Assembly (NCBI GenBank): GCA_018830405.1
Contig: JAHJSF010000109.1
Span: 1 to 11,558 of the forward strand
Origin: Nitrospinota bacterium
Lineage (GTDB): Bacteria; Nitrospinota; Nitrospinia; UBA9942; JAHJSF01
Reading direction: 5' to 3'
DNA: 11,558 nt
Positions 1 to 6,262 of the stretch are shown piece by piece. Below the pieces are notes generated by a model. The model was not told where the DNA came from. It saw nothing but the letters and a program-made list of their open reading frames with translations, and made no database searches. Within the stretch, counting starts at the first letter, position 1; each line of letters begins with the position of its first letter. Made by a program: the position numbers and the translations under genes.

Positions 1-732
1 AGAAAAACAAGAATATATATAACTAAGAAATTTTCGGCCCAGCAGGGATTGATAGTCAGCAAGATAATTCTATATACCGGTCTCTCCCTTATCTTCATAT
101 CCATACTGCGTGAACTTGGCTTCCAGCTCTCAACCCTTGTCGGGGCGGCCGGAATAGTCGGTATCGCTGTCGGTTTCGCCTCTCAGACCAGCGTTTCAAA
201 TATCATAAGCGGCCTTTTTCTTATCGCCGAGCGTCCCTTTGAGGTAAACGACATTATAACCGTAGGCAATATAACCGGTGCGGTTCTTTCAATCGATATA
301 CTCTCGATAAAGTTGAGGACTTTTGACAACAAGTTTGTCAGAATCCCCAATGAAACCATTATCAAGAGTGATGTCACCAATGTAACCAGATTCCCGATAA
401 GAAGAATAGATATTCCCGTTGGAGTAGCCTATAAAGAGGATATCGCCAAGGTAAGGGCTCTTCTCCTCGACATAGCCAGAAATGAGAAGGTCTGCTTGAA
501 TGAGCCTGAGCCTATCGTAATATTGTCCGGATTTGGCAACTCCTCTGTAGATATGCTCCTTCTTGTCTGGGCGGAAAAGGCAGATTGGCTGCAGGCTAAA
601 AACAGTATCACCGAATCTATAAAGATGCGGTTTGATGAGGAGGGGATTGAGATTCCCTTCCCCCATGTTTCAATCTATGCCGGTTCGGAAACCCCACCCT
701 TTCCGGTAAAAATAATCTCAGATAACCAGTAG
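1..732 (+). CDS. MscS-family mechanosensitive ion channel, 5'-truncated by the window
   Basis: The frame is open from base 1 to the TAG at 730-732, so the true start probably lies upstream; the TTG at 49 is only the first possible start codon inside the window. The visible part (about 243 residues) begins with a hydrophobic segment (about 55-115). A glycine/alanine-rich pore-helix region follows (about 142-220, GAAGIVGIAVGFASQ then SNIISG), as in MscS TM3, then the PFEVND turn. A beta-domain with the family-typical IPNETI motif (about 346-363) comes next, and an alpha/beta C-terminal domain ends at HVSIYAG. MscS channels sit in the inner membrane and release solutes on hypo-osmotic shock. The class is clear. 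The subfamily and any N-terminal domain are not visible. The next gene is about 320 bases away, so an operon with it is not indicated. Confidence 0.9.
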   Translation, partial: RKTRIYITKKFSAQQGLIVSKIILYTGLSLIFISILRELGFQLSTLVGAAGIVGIAVGFASQTSVSNIISGLFLIAERPFEVNDIITVGNITGAVLSIDILSIKLRTFDNKFVRIPNETIIKSDVTNVTRFPIRRIDIPVGVAYKEDIAKVRALLLDIARNEKVCLNEPEPIVILSGFGNSSVDMLLLVWAEKADWLQAKNSITESIKMRFDEEGIEIPFPHVSIYAGSETPPFPVKIISDNQ

Positions 733-840
733 GCAGGGATAGACGGAGATAAAAATGGAAGTATGTAAACCGATTCAAAATATATAGGGGACTACTGCGG
801 AAACGATATCTGCCAATTTATACCCATAGAGGAGAGATAG

Positions 841-877
841 CTTTTTCTTCTCCTTTTCTTGCTCGTCCAAGAAAAGG
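841..877 (-). repeat. Hairpin repeat, family A, copy 1 (reverse orientation)
   Basis: Two 12-base arms, CTCCTTTTCTTG (850-861) and CAAGAAAAGGAG (868-879), flank a six-base loop and are perfectly complementary. The reverse complement of 841-877 matches 4300-4337 over nearly its whole length, with a few substitutions and one indel, so this is a dispersed repeat and not a chance hairpin. It lies in the gap between the channel gene and the iron-sulfur gene. No T-tract follows directly, so it is not a standard intrinsic terminator in either direction. Confidence 0.7.
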
Positions 878-896
878 AGGAAAGAAGGACGGCCTG

Positions 897-1020
897 ATCA
901 TTTTTTACCGGCCTTAAATTACGGTTGATTAAGGCGCCTCAAAAACTCGTCAGGCTACGCCCTCCTCGGACAGTTTGAGGCTTGATTCCTTAATCAGCCT
1001 ATTTAAGTCCTAAAAATGAT
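897..1020. repeat. 124-bp nested palindromic element
   Basis: Four pairs of complementary arms are nested around one centre: ATCATTTTT (897-905) with AAAAATGAT (1012-1020); CTTAAAT (913-919) with ATTTAAG (1001-1007); GGTTGATTAAGG (923-934) with CCTTAATCAGCC (988-999, one G-U wobble); and GCCTCAAA (936-943) with TTTGAGGC (974-981). The loop is about 944-973. The arms keep register with small internal bulges, so RNA or single-stranded DNA could fold into one long imperfect stem. The right arm contains the ATG at 1016, which argues against that codon as the start of the following gene. The element is probably a non-autonomous repeat unit. Together with 841-877 it accounts for most of the 733-1051 gap; 733-836 shows nothing recognisable. 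Confidence 0.7.
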
Positions 1021-1039
1021 ACGGCTATTGCTAGAAACT

Positions 1040-1044
1040 AAGGA
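1040..1044 (+). promoter_or_regulatory. Ribosome binding site for the 4Fe-4S protein gene
   Basis: AAGGA lies seven bases before the ATG at 1052. The alternative in-frame ATG at 1016 has no comparable site and sits inside a palindromic repeat arm. This decides the start. Confidence 0.65.
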
Positions 1045-1051
1045 AAAAAAC

Positions 1052-2011
1052 ATGTCCATTGTTAAATCAATGCTCGCTTTTGCCAGAGAAGCCAATTACA
1101 ACCCTATAACCATATTCCACGCCATCCTATATGGGGCCACCGTCACCTACCTAAGGGTGTGCAACAAACTGGTCAAGATAGCTCCCAAATCAATACGTAG
1201 CCGCTTCGGCCAAAACTACCACAGTAAGGTTATACGCCTTGATGATGCCTCACGAATCATAAAACTGAACAGAAATGTCGAACTTAGAAACCTGGAACAG
1301 GTCATTCCCTTTAAACAGGCCAACGATATTATCCTCAAAAACCCCCAAAATATTATCGTTTATGAATGCCCCTGCCGGGCCCAAAAAGATGACCCGTGCA
1401 GACCAACCGATGTCTGCCTGGTAATAGGCGACCCCTTTGTTGACCTTGTGCGGATGTTTCACCCCTACCGCTCCCGCGGGATAACCAGCGATGAAGCGCT
1501 GAAGATTATCAAGGAAGAAGATGCCAGAGGGCATGTCCATACCGCCTGGTTTAAATCGGCTATGTTGAACCGCTTCTTCGCCATCTGCAACTGCTGCAAA
1601 TGCTGCTGTCTCGGGATGAAGTTTATGCGTGAGTATGGGGTGAAGATGCTTATCCCCTCAGGGTATCTGTCAACCATAAACGAAAAATGCACCCTGTGCG
1701 GTAAATGTTTTAAGGCTTGCCAATTCGAAGCGATAGAGCTGAAAGAAAACGGAGATAAAAAGGTCTATAGGGTAAACCATGCCAAATGTTTCGGCTGCGG
1801 TATATGCGAGGGAGCCTGCGAATATGAGGCCATATCAATAACATTGGCCCCTGAGAAAGGGATTCCTCTAAACATAGAGGCCTTAGCGGGAAAACCTGAG
1901 GAGTGGAATGTCGATGAAGAAAAAGATGATAGCCCCAATATTTGTCTCTGTCATAGACCTACGTTACGGCTCGGCCGCCATCGGCTGGTCTATATCGGAA
2001 GGGATGGTTAA
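1052..2011 (+). CDS. Cysteine-rich 4Fe-4S dicluster ferredoxin-like protein, function unknown
   Basis: The product has 319 residues from the ATG at 1052, chosen for its Shine-Dalgarno site. The C-terminal half is a classic two-cluster ferredoxin module: CTLCGKCFKAC (Cys213/216/219/223) and CFGCGICEGAC (Cys246/249/252/256), each followed by a short hydrophobic strand as in bacterial ferredoxins. The N-terminal 200 residues carry further cysteines: CPC at 106-108, Cys116, Cys122, and a dense CNCCKCCC run at 179-186, which could bind another metal centre. There is no signal peptide, so it is probably cytoplasmic. Residues 20-35 are mildly hydrophobic. Electron transfer is a reasonable inference; the partner and substrate are unknown. 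The last 30 or so residues, after WNV, overlap the next gene in another frame and look unlike the rest. They may be readthrough past the ancestral end. Confidence 0.85.
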   Translation: MSIVKSMLAFAREANYNPITIFHAILYGATVTYLRVCNKLVKIAPKSIRSRFGQNYHSKVIRLDDASRIIKLNRNVELRNLEQVIPFKQANDIILKNPQNIIVYECPCRAQKDDPCRPTDVCLVIGDPFVDLVRMFHPYRSRGITSDEALKIIKEEDARGHVHTAWFKSAMLNRFFAICNCCKCCCLGMKFMREYGVKMLIPSGYLSTINEKCTLCGKCFKACQFEAIELKENGDKKVYRVNHAKCFGCGICEGACEYEAISITLAPEKGIPLNIEALAGKPEEWNVDEEKDDSPNICLCHRPTLRLGRHRLVYIGRDG

Positions 2012-2474
2012 GGTTTCAAGGATATTCCTCTTTGGACCGGGAGTTTCAGCCGATAAGGATATAGGGGAGATATTCCCCGATTCTCCCCTCTCATCCTGCC
2101 GAGATGTTGAAGAGATTGGAAACGCTATAGAAGGCTTTTTAAACGGCCAAGATATAAAATTCAGCCTCAGTCGGCTCAACCTCGATTGCCTAACCCCCTT
2201 CCAAAGGAAGGTCTTAACGGAGGTTGTCTTTAAAATAAAATGGGGCTCGGTAATGACCTACAAAGGTGTGGCCGAAAAGATTGGGCTTAAAAATGGGGCC
2301 AGAGCCGTAGCCGGCGCGGTAGCTGCCAACCCCTTCCCCATCATCATCCCCTGCCACCGGGTTATCCACTCCGATGGGAAAACTGGGGGATATTTGGGGG
2401 GAGAGGAGATGAAAACCCAACTCCTCAGGATGGAAGGGATAGAAATTGATGATAGGGGAAAAATTAATCCCTAA
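1908..2474 (+). CDS. ogt: Methylated-DNA--protein-cysteine S-methyltransferase (O6-alkylguanine repair)
   Basis: A suicide repair protein that takes the alkyl group from O6-alkylguanine onto its own cysteine. The product has 188 residues if started at the ATG at 1908, or 186 from 1914. GAGGAG at 1898-1903 suits either, with spacing of 4 or 10 bases. An N-terminal beta domain (about 10-90) is followed by the DNA-binding and active-site domain (about 93-180). The sequence FQRKVL, the MTYKGVAEKIG helix, RAVAGAVAANP with the probable arginine finger (Arg132), the active-site IPCHRV with Cys149, and GGYLGG are all present in family order. The start lies 104 bases inside the iron-sulfur gene in a different frame, which suggests translational coupling. 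The stop abuts the stop of the convergent ABC-F gene. Ogt versus Ada-C naming is not decided by sequence alone; no Ada regulatory domain is present. Confidence 0.93.
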   Translation: MSMKKKMIAPIFVSVIDLRYGSAAIGWSISEGMVKVSRIFLFGPGVSADKDIGEIFPDSPLSSCRDVEEIGNAIEGFLNGQDIKFSLSRLNLDCLTPFQRKVLTEVVFKIKWGSVMTYKGVAEKIGLKNGARAVAGAVAANPFPIIIPCHRVIHSDGKTGGYLGGEEMKTQLLRMEGIEIDDRGKINP

Positions 2475-4049
2475 CTAACCGGCCAGGTAATCGTCAGTTA
2501 CGTCGATAATCCCCTCCGGCCTGATTTCAACAACCCTGTTGGCCACGGTCGATACAAACTGATAATCATGAGAGGCAAATAACACCACCTCCGGAAAATT
2601 AATCAGGCCGTTATTCAAGGCGGTGATTGACTCAAGGTCGAGATGGTTGGTCGGTTCATCAAAAATAAGGACGTTGGCACCGGAGAGCATCATCTTAGAG
2701 AGCATGCAGCGTACCCGCTCTCCCCCCGAGAGGAAAGAGGTCTTTTTTGTCGCCTCCTCTCCCGAAAAAAGCATTTTCCCCAGGAACCCGCGTATAAAAT
2801 TCTCACTTTCATTGGAAGGGGCATACTGACGGAGCCAGCCGATAAGATCAAGATCCCCATTGTTGAAATAGTCATTATTCTCTTTTGGGAAATAGGATCT
2901 GCTGATGGTCACCCCCCAGTTAAAGCTTCCTTTGTCCGGCTCAAGCTCCCCAGCCAGAATCTGAAATAGGGTCGTTTTGGCCAGGCTGTTATAACCGGCA
3001 AAGGCAATCTTTTCCCCCTTATTGATTGTAAATGTGAGATTCTCAAACATCGAAACCCCCTCAATTTCCTTGGAAAGCCCCTTAAGCTCCAGAATAATGT
3101 TGCCGCAGGGGCGGTCAGGCTTAAAGGCGATATGCGGATATTTTCTGGAGGAATGCGGCATCTCTTCAATGGTCAACTTTTCAAGCTGTTTTTTACGTGA
3201 GGTGGCCTGTTTCGATTTAGAGGCGTTGGCACTAAAGCGCTGAATAAATTCCTTCAGCTCCTCTGCCTTGGCCGTAGCCTTTTTATTCTCTGTTTCTTTC
3301 TGGCGCAGATTAAGCTGACTGGCCTGATACCAGAAGTCATAGTTGCCGACATAGACCTGTATCTTTCCATAGTCGATGTCGGCCATATGAGTACAGACCT
3401 GGTTTAAGAAATGCCTGTCATGGGAGACAATAATTACCGTATTATTGAAGCGGGAGAGAAAATCCTCTAACCATTTAATACTCTTCAGATCCAGCTGGTT
3501 GGTCGGCTCATCCAGAAGAAGTATATCCGGGTTGCCGAATAGGGCCTGGGCCAGCAGCACCCGCACCTTATTGCTCCCTTCGAGGTTCTTCATCGTCTCG
3601 TAACAGATCTCTTCCGGGATACCAAGATTGTTTAAGAGCACAGCAGCCTCTGTCTCCGCCTCATAACCGTTTATCTCTCCGAACCTGGCTTCCAGCTCTC
3701 CTGAACGGATACCGTCTTCTTCAGTAAAATTAGTTTTGGCATAGATGGCATCACGCTCAACCATTACCTCATAAAGCTCCTTGTGCCCCATGATTACAGT
3801 TTCCAAAACAGTATATTCATCAAAGGCAAACTGGTCCTGATTGAGTACTGCAAGGCGCTGTCTCGGCCCGATGGTAATTGTCCCCCGATCAGGATCAAGC
3901 TGGCCTGACAAGATTTTCAGAAAGGTTGACTTGCCGGCACCGTTTGCCCCAATCAGTCCATAGCAGTTGCCTGGGGTAAACTTTATATTAACGTCATTGA
4001 ATAAGACCCTCTTCCCATATGAGAGGGCAATATTTGCAGCTGTTATCAT
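2475..4049 (-). CDS. ABC-F family ATPase, YbiT-type
   Basis: A soluble protein of 524 residues with two tandem ATPase domains and no membrane segment, as in ABC-F proteins that act on the ribosome. Domain 1 has Walker A GANGAGKS (34-41), Walker B DILLLDEPTNQLD and switch His210. A charged helical linker (about 245-295, with RFSANASKSKQATSR) follows. Domain 2 has LSGGE (440-444), Walker B VLIFDEPTNHLD and His494. The length, the DQFAFDEYTVLETVIMGHKEL stretch and the linker closely resemble E. coli YbiT. Two things are odd: the second Walker A reads GYNSLAKTT, with alanine in place of the P-loop glycine before lysine, and the domain 1 signature is degenerate (NLEGSNKVR). AAGGA nine bases upstream supports the start. 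The leader carries a terminator-like hairpin. Whether the role is translational quality control or antibiotic protection cannot be told from sequence. Confidence 0.92.
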   Translation of the reverse strand: MITAANIALSYGKRVLFNDVNIKFTPGNCYGLIGANGAGKSTFLKILSGQLDPDRGTITIGPRQRLAVLNQDQFAFDEYTVLETVIMGHKELYEVMVERDAIYAKTNFTEEDGIRSGELEARFGEINGYEAETEAAVLLNNLGIPEEICYETMKNLEGSNKVRVLLAQALFGNPDILLLDEPTNQLDLKSIKWLEDFLSRFNNTVIIVSHDRHFLNQVCTHMADIDYGKIQVYVGNYDFWYQASQLNLRQKETENKKATAKAEELKEFIQRFSANASKSKQATSRKKQLEKLTIEEMPHSSRKYPHIAFKPDRPCGNIILELKGLSKEIEGVSMFENLTFTINKGEKIAFAGYNSLAKTTLFQILAGELEPDKGSFNWGVTISRSYFPKENNDYFNNGDLDLIGWLRQYAPSNESENFIRGFLGKMLFSGEEATKKTSFLSGGERVRCMLSKMMLSGANVLIFDEPTNHLDLESITALNNGLINFPEVVLFASHDYQFVSTVANRVVEIRPEGIIDVTDDYLAG

Positions 4050-4066
4050 TTTTATATGTCCTTATA

Positions 4067-4098
4067 ATAAATAAAAACCACCGGGGAAACCCCGGCGG
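4067..4098 (-). terminator. Intrinsic terminator-like hairpin in the ABC-F gene leader (candidate attenuator)
   Basis: Read on the minus strand, CCGCCGGGG, a UUU loop and CCCCGGUGG form a nine-pair GC-rich stem (4078-4098, one G-U pair), followed at once by TTTTTATTTATT (down to 4066). This is the textbook shape of a factor-independent terminator. It ends about 17 bases before the start codon of the ABC-F gene it precedes. The nearest upstream gene on that strand ends more than 3 kb away, so read-in termination is unlikely. Attenuation of the ABC-F gene is the better guess. I could not find an obvious antiterminator pairing. Confidence 0.6.
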
Positions 4099-4299
4099 CA
4101 CAGAGTATTTTATTGCTTTAAGTAATAAGCAGAAACTTCGACTGAAACGAACGATGCTTTGAAAACAACGAGGTTAACGAAAAAAGTCTGAAGGGAAATT
4201 TGCTTTCACTCTACAAAATGTTAAGGAACATCATACATTATTATGCAGATATTCACAGATAAAAAAATTAAAAGTTTAATATCCCCGCCCCCCCAAGCG

Positions 4300-4337
4300 C
4301 CCTTTCTTGGACGGGGCAAGAAAGGGAGAAGAAAAAG
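4300..4337 (+). repeat. Hairpin repeat, family A, copy 2
   Basis: CCCTTTCTTG (4300-4309) and CAAGAAAGGG (4317-4326) are perfect complementary arms around a seven-base loop, followed by AGAAGAAAAAG. The same order and spacing occur on the opposite strand at 841-877. The repeat is open in the mqnE frame and adds a spurious N-terminal extension (starting 4243) if the longest reading frame is taken. Confidence 0.7.
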
Positions 4338-4351
4338 AAGGAATGCGAAGC

Positions 4352-4371
4352 TATACAGGCACCTGTATAAT
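4352..4371 (+). promoter_or_regulatory. mqnE -10 box overlapped by a perfect 18-bp palindrome
   Basis: TATACAGG (4352-4359) and CCTGTATA (4362-4369) are exact inverse complements separated by CA. The right arm runs into a consensus TATAAT (4366-4371). Transcription from this box would start close to 4378, the mqnE ATG. A protein bound to the palindrome would cover the -10 element, so it is a candidate operator. I see no good -35 hexamer at 16-18 bases upstream. Confidence 0.5.
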
Positions 4372-4377
4372 AAAAAA

Positions 4378-5457
4378 ATGGATAAACTTACAGATATAGA
4401 AAATAAAGTTATGAGGGAAGAGCGTCTCTCCTTTGAGGATGGACTGAGGCTATTTAAGTCTAACGACCTTCTGACCATAGGGCGTCTGGCCAATATTGTC
4501 CGTGAGCGGAAGAATGGAGATATGGCTTACTTCATCTCCAACCGACATCTCAACTACAGTAATATATGTGTCAATAATTGCCGCTTCTGTGCCTTCAGGA
4601 AATCTAAAGGGGAAGAGGGGGCCTACAGTATGCGCATCAAAGATATTGAGCAATTTGCCGAATCTATAGATAGTACAGACTTCAGCGAACTCCATGTGGT
4701 CGGGTCGCTCGAACCAGATTTTACCTTTCAATACTATATAGACCTCCTATCTACCCTAAGCCATCTCTTCCCCGGAGTCCATATTCAGGCCTTCACGGCG
4801 GTTGAGATTGCCCATATAGCCAAAATGGGGAATATGCCGGTTAAGGATGCCTTGGAAAAACTTATAGATGCCGGACTCGGTTCTCTCCCCGGAGGAGGGG
4901 CGGAGATATTCAACGAGGCAACTAGGGCCAAGATATGCCCCGATAAGATATCGGGAAACGAATGGCTTGATATTATGAAAACAGCCCACAGCCTCGGGCT
5001 AAAGAGCAATGCCACCATGCTCTATGGGCATATAGAGACCCTCAAAGACCGTGTCGACCATCTTATTAGATTAAGAGAAACACAGGACGAAAGCGGCGGA
5101 TTCCTGGCCTTCATCCCCCTGGCCTTTCACCCGGCCAATACGGAATACAGTTCTATGTCGAGAACCAGCGGGATAGACGACCTGAAGATGATTGCCATAT
5201 CAAGACTGATGCTCGACAACTTCCCCCATATCAAGGCCTTCTGGATTATGATTGGCCCCAAACTATCGCAGATATCCCTCTCCTTCGGAGGGGATGATAT
5301 AGATGGAACGGTAATTGAAGAGAAGATTACCCACGCTGCCGGCGCTGATACGGAACGGGGACTGACCAGAGAAAGATTGATTGGGATGATAAGGGAGGCG
5401 GGGAGAGTCCCGGTTGAGAGGGGAACCCTCTATGACCATATAAAGGTGTGGGTCTAG
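4378..5457 (+). CDS. mqnE: Aminofutalosine synthase MqnE (radical SAM)
   Basis: Joins 3-[(1-carboxyvinyl)oxy]benzoate to S-adenosylmethionine, giving 6-amino-6-deoxyfutalosine in the futalosine pathway to menaquinone; cytoplasmic. The product has 359 residues from the ATG at 4378, the usual length. The radical SAM cluster motif is C64-x3-C68-x2-C71. Family blocks follow: VHIQAFTAVEI, AGLGSLPGGGAEIF, ICPDK, SNATMLYGHIET and GGFLAFIPLAFHPANT. The PLAFHPANT ending distinguishes MqnE from MqnC, which has PWSFQ at this place. The usual GGLHP-like segment reads GSLEP here (110-113), judging the norm from memory. The frame is open back to 4243, but that extension is repeat sequence. There is no Shine-Dalgarno site before 4378; a TATAAT ends six bases upstream, so a leaderless message is possible. 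mqnA follows one base after the stop. Confidence 0.93.
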   Translation: MDKLTDIENKVMREERLSFEDGLRLFKSNDLLTIGRLANIVRERKNGDMAYFISNRHLNYSNICVNNCRFCAFRKSKGEEGAYSMRIKDIEQFAESIDSTDFSELHVVGSLEPDFTFQYYIDLLSTLSHLFPGVHIQAFTAVEIAHIAKMGNMPVKDALEKLIDAGLGSLPGGGAEIFNEATRAKICPDKISGNEWLDIMKTAHSLGLKSNATMLYGHIETLKDRVDHLIRLRETQDESGGFLAFIPLAFHPANTEYSSMSRTSGIDDLKMIAISRLMLDNFPHIKAFWIMIGPKLSQISLSFGGDDIDGTVIEEKITHAAGADTERGLTRERLIGMIREAGRVPVERGTLYDHIKVWV

Positions 5458-5458
5458 T

Positions 5459-6262
5459 ATGGAAAAAGAGAGTATAAGATTGGGGTGTCACAACTTCCTC
5501 AACATCAGGCCTATCACCTACCCCCTGACAGAGGGGCTGATAGAGCACCCCTTCAAGATTATCTGGGATAACAAACCGGCCCATATTGCCGATATGCTCG
5601 ACAAGGGAGCATTGGATATCGCCATAATCCCATCCATAGAGTATGCCAAAAACAGCAGGTTGCTCATTTTGCCCAATCTCTCCATCTCATCTATCGGTAT
5701 GACCAGAACGGTTCTCCTCTTCAGCCGTAAAGAATTGAAGAAAATTAAAACCATTGCGGTAGATACAGGGTCACGCACATCGGTAGCCATGCTAAAGATT
5801 CTCTGCCTCGACCGCTTCGGGATAGACCCAAGACTTGTCCCTACCGAACCTGACATGGAGGGGATGTTAAAAGAATGCGATGCGGGACTCATAATCGGTG
5901 ACAATGCATTTAAGGTAGAGAAGCTGAAGGATAGCTGTCTCCTCCTCGACCTTGGGGCGGAGTGGTTTATCCATACCGGACGCCCCTTTGTCCACGCCCT
6001 ATTCGTCTCCAAGAGAGACATAGAAGGTGCCTCCCTGCTCCTTGAAGATGCCAAGAGGATAGGTTTGGCCAAGGCGGAGAATATTGCCGAGGTAGAATCT
6101 AAACGGTTATCGATAGATAAGAAGAGCTGCCTTGAATATCTGACCAAAAGAATCTCCTACAACCTTGGGGAGAAAGAGATAGATGGTCTCCGCTTCTTCT
6201 ACCAAAATGCGGCCAAACATGGCCTGATAACCAAAGTCCCGGAGATTAGATTTGCCGATTAA
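5459..6262 (+). CDS. mqnA: Chorismate dehydratase MqnA
   Basis: Removes water from chorismate to give 3-[(1-carboxyvinyl)oxy]benzoate, the entry step of the futalosine pathway. The product has 267 residues, a normal length. It has a periplasmic-binding-protein-like fold but no signal peptide. Recognisable blocks are FLNIRPITYPL near the N-terminus (13-23; the family usually has YLNxxP), ALDIAIIPSIEYA (51-63), VDTGSRTSVAMLKIL (101-115), GLIIGDNAF (143-151) and DLGAEWFIHTGRPFVHALF (164-182). MqnD, a distant relative, would show SPCPNDTF at the N-terminus and does not fit. The ATG lies one base after the mqnE stop and the 3' end overlaps mqnC, so the three genes are almost certainly co-transcribed and translationally coupled. 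Confidence 0.9.
   Translation: MEKESIRLGCHNFLNIRPITYPLTEGLIEHPFKIIWDNKPAHIADMLDKGALDIAIIPSIEYAKNSRLLILPNLSISSIGMTRTVLLFSRKELKKIKTIAVDTGSRTSVAMLKILCLDRFGIDPRLVPTEPDMEGMLKECDAGLIIGDNAFKVEKLKDSCLLLDLGAEWFIHTGRPFVHALFVSKRDIEGASLLLEDAKRIGLAKAENIAEVESKRLSIDKKSCLEYLTKRISYNLGEKEIDGLRFFYQNAAKHGLITKVPEIRFAD

Larger units (their letters stand above)
4050..4377. other. 328-bp divergent intergenic region between the ABC-F gene and mqnE
   Basis: From left to right it holds the ABC-F ribosome site and leader hairpin (to 4098), an AT-rich stretch (4100-4290) with no convincing gene, repeat copy 4300-4337, and the mqnE promoter palindrome (4352-4371). Both flanking genes are transcribed outward, so promoters for both should be here. 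On the minus strand TAAAAT (4109-4114) could be a -10 box for the ABC-F gene, but the -35 is weak. Confidence 0.5.

Noticed and set aside
733-840. Terminator for the MscS-type gene
   Set aside because: No GC-rich stem followed by a T-tract is found directly after the stop; the nearest hairpin (849-879) lacks a T-run.
1016-1051. Start of the iron-sulfur gene at ATG 1016
   Set aside because: This ATG lies in the arm of a palindromic repeat and lacks a ribosome binding site; 1052 has AAGGA at proper spacing.
4216-4233. Five-codon leader peptide (ATG TAT GAT GTT CCT TAA, minus strand) for ABC-F attenuation
   Set aside because: No ribosome binding site and too far (over 110 bases) from the leader hairpin to couple translation to its folding.
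4243-4377. N-terminal extension of MqnE to an upstream ATG
   Set aside because: The extra 45 codons are low-complexity and contain hairpin repeat copy 4300-4337; homologs of MqnE begin near the ATG at 4378 by length.
5518-6147. Minus-strand reading frame of 209 codons opposite mqnA
   Set aside because: Shadow of mqnA with no recognisable motif and no upstream ribosome site of its own.
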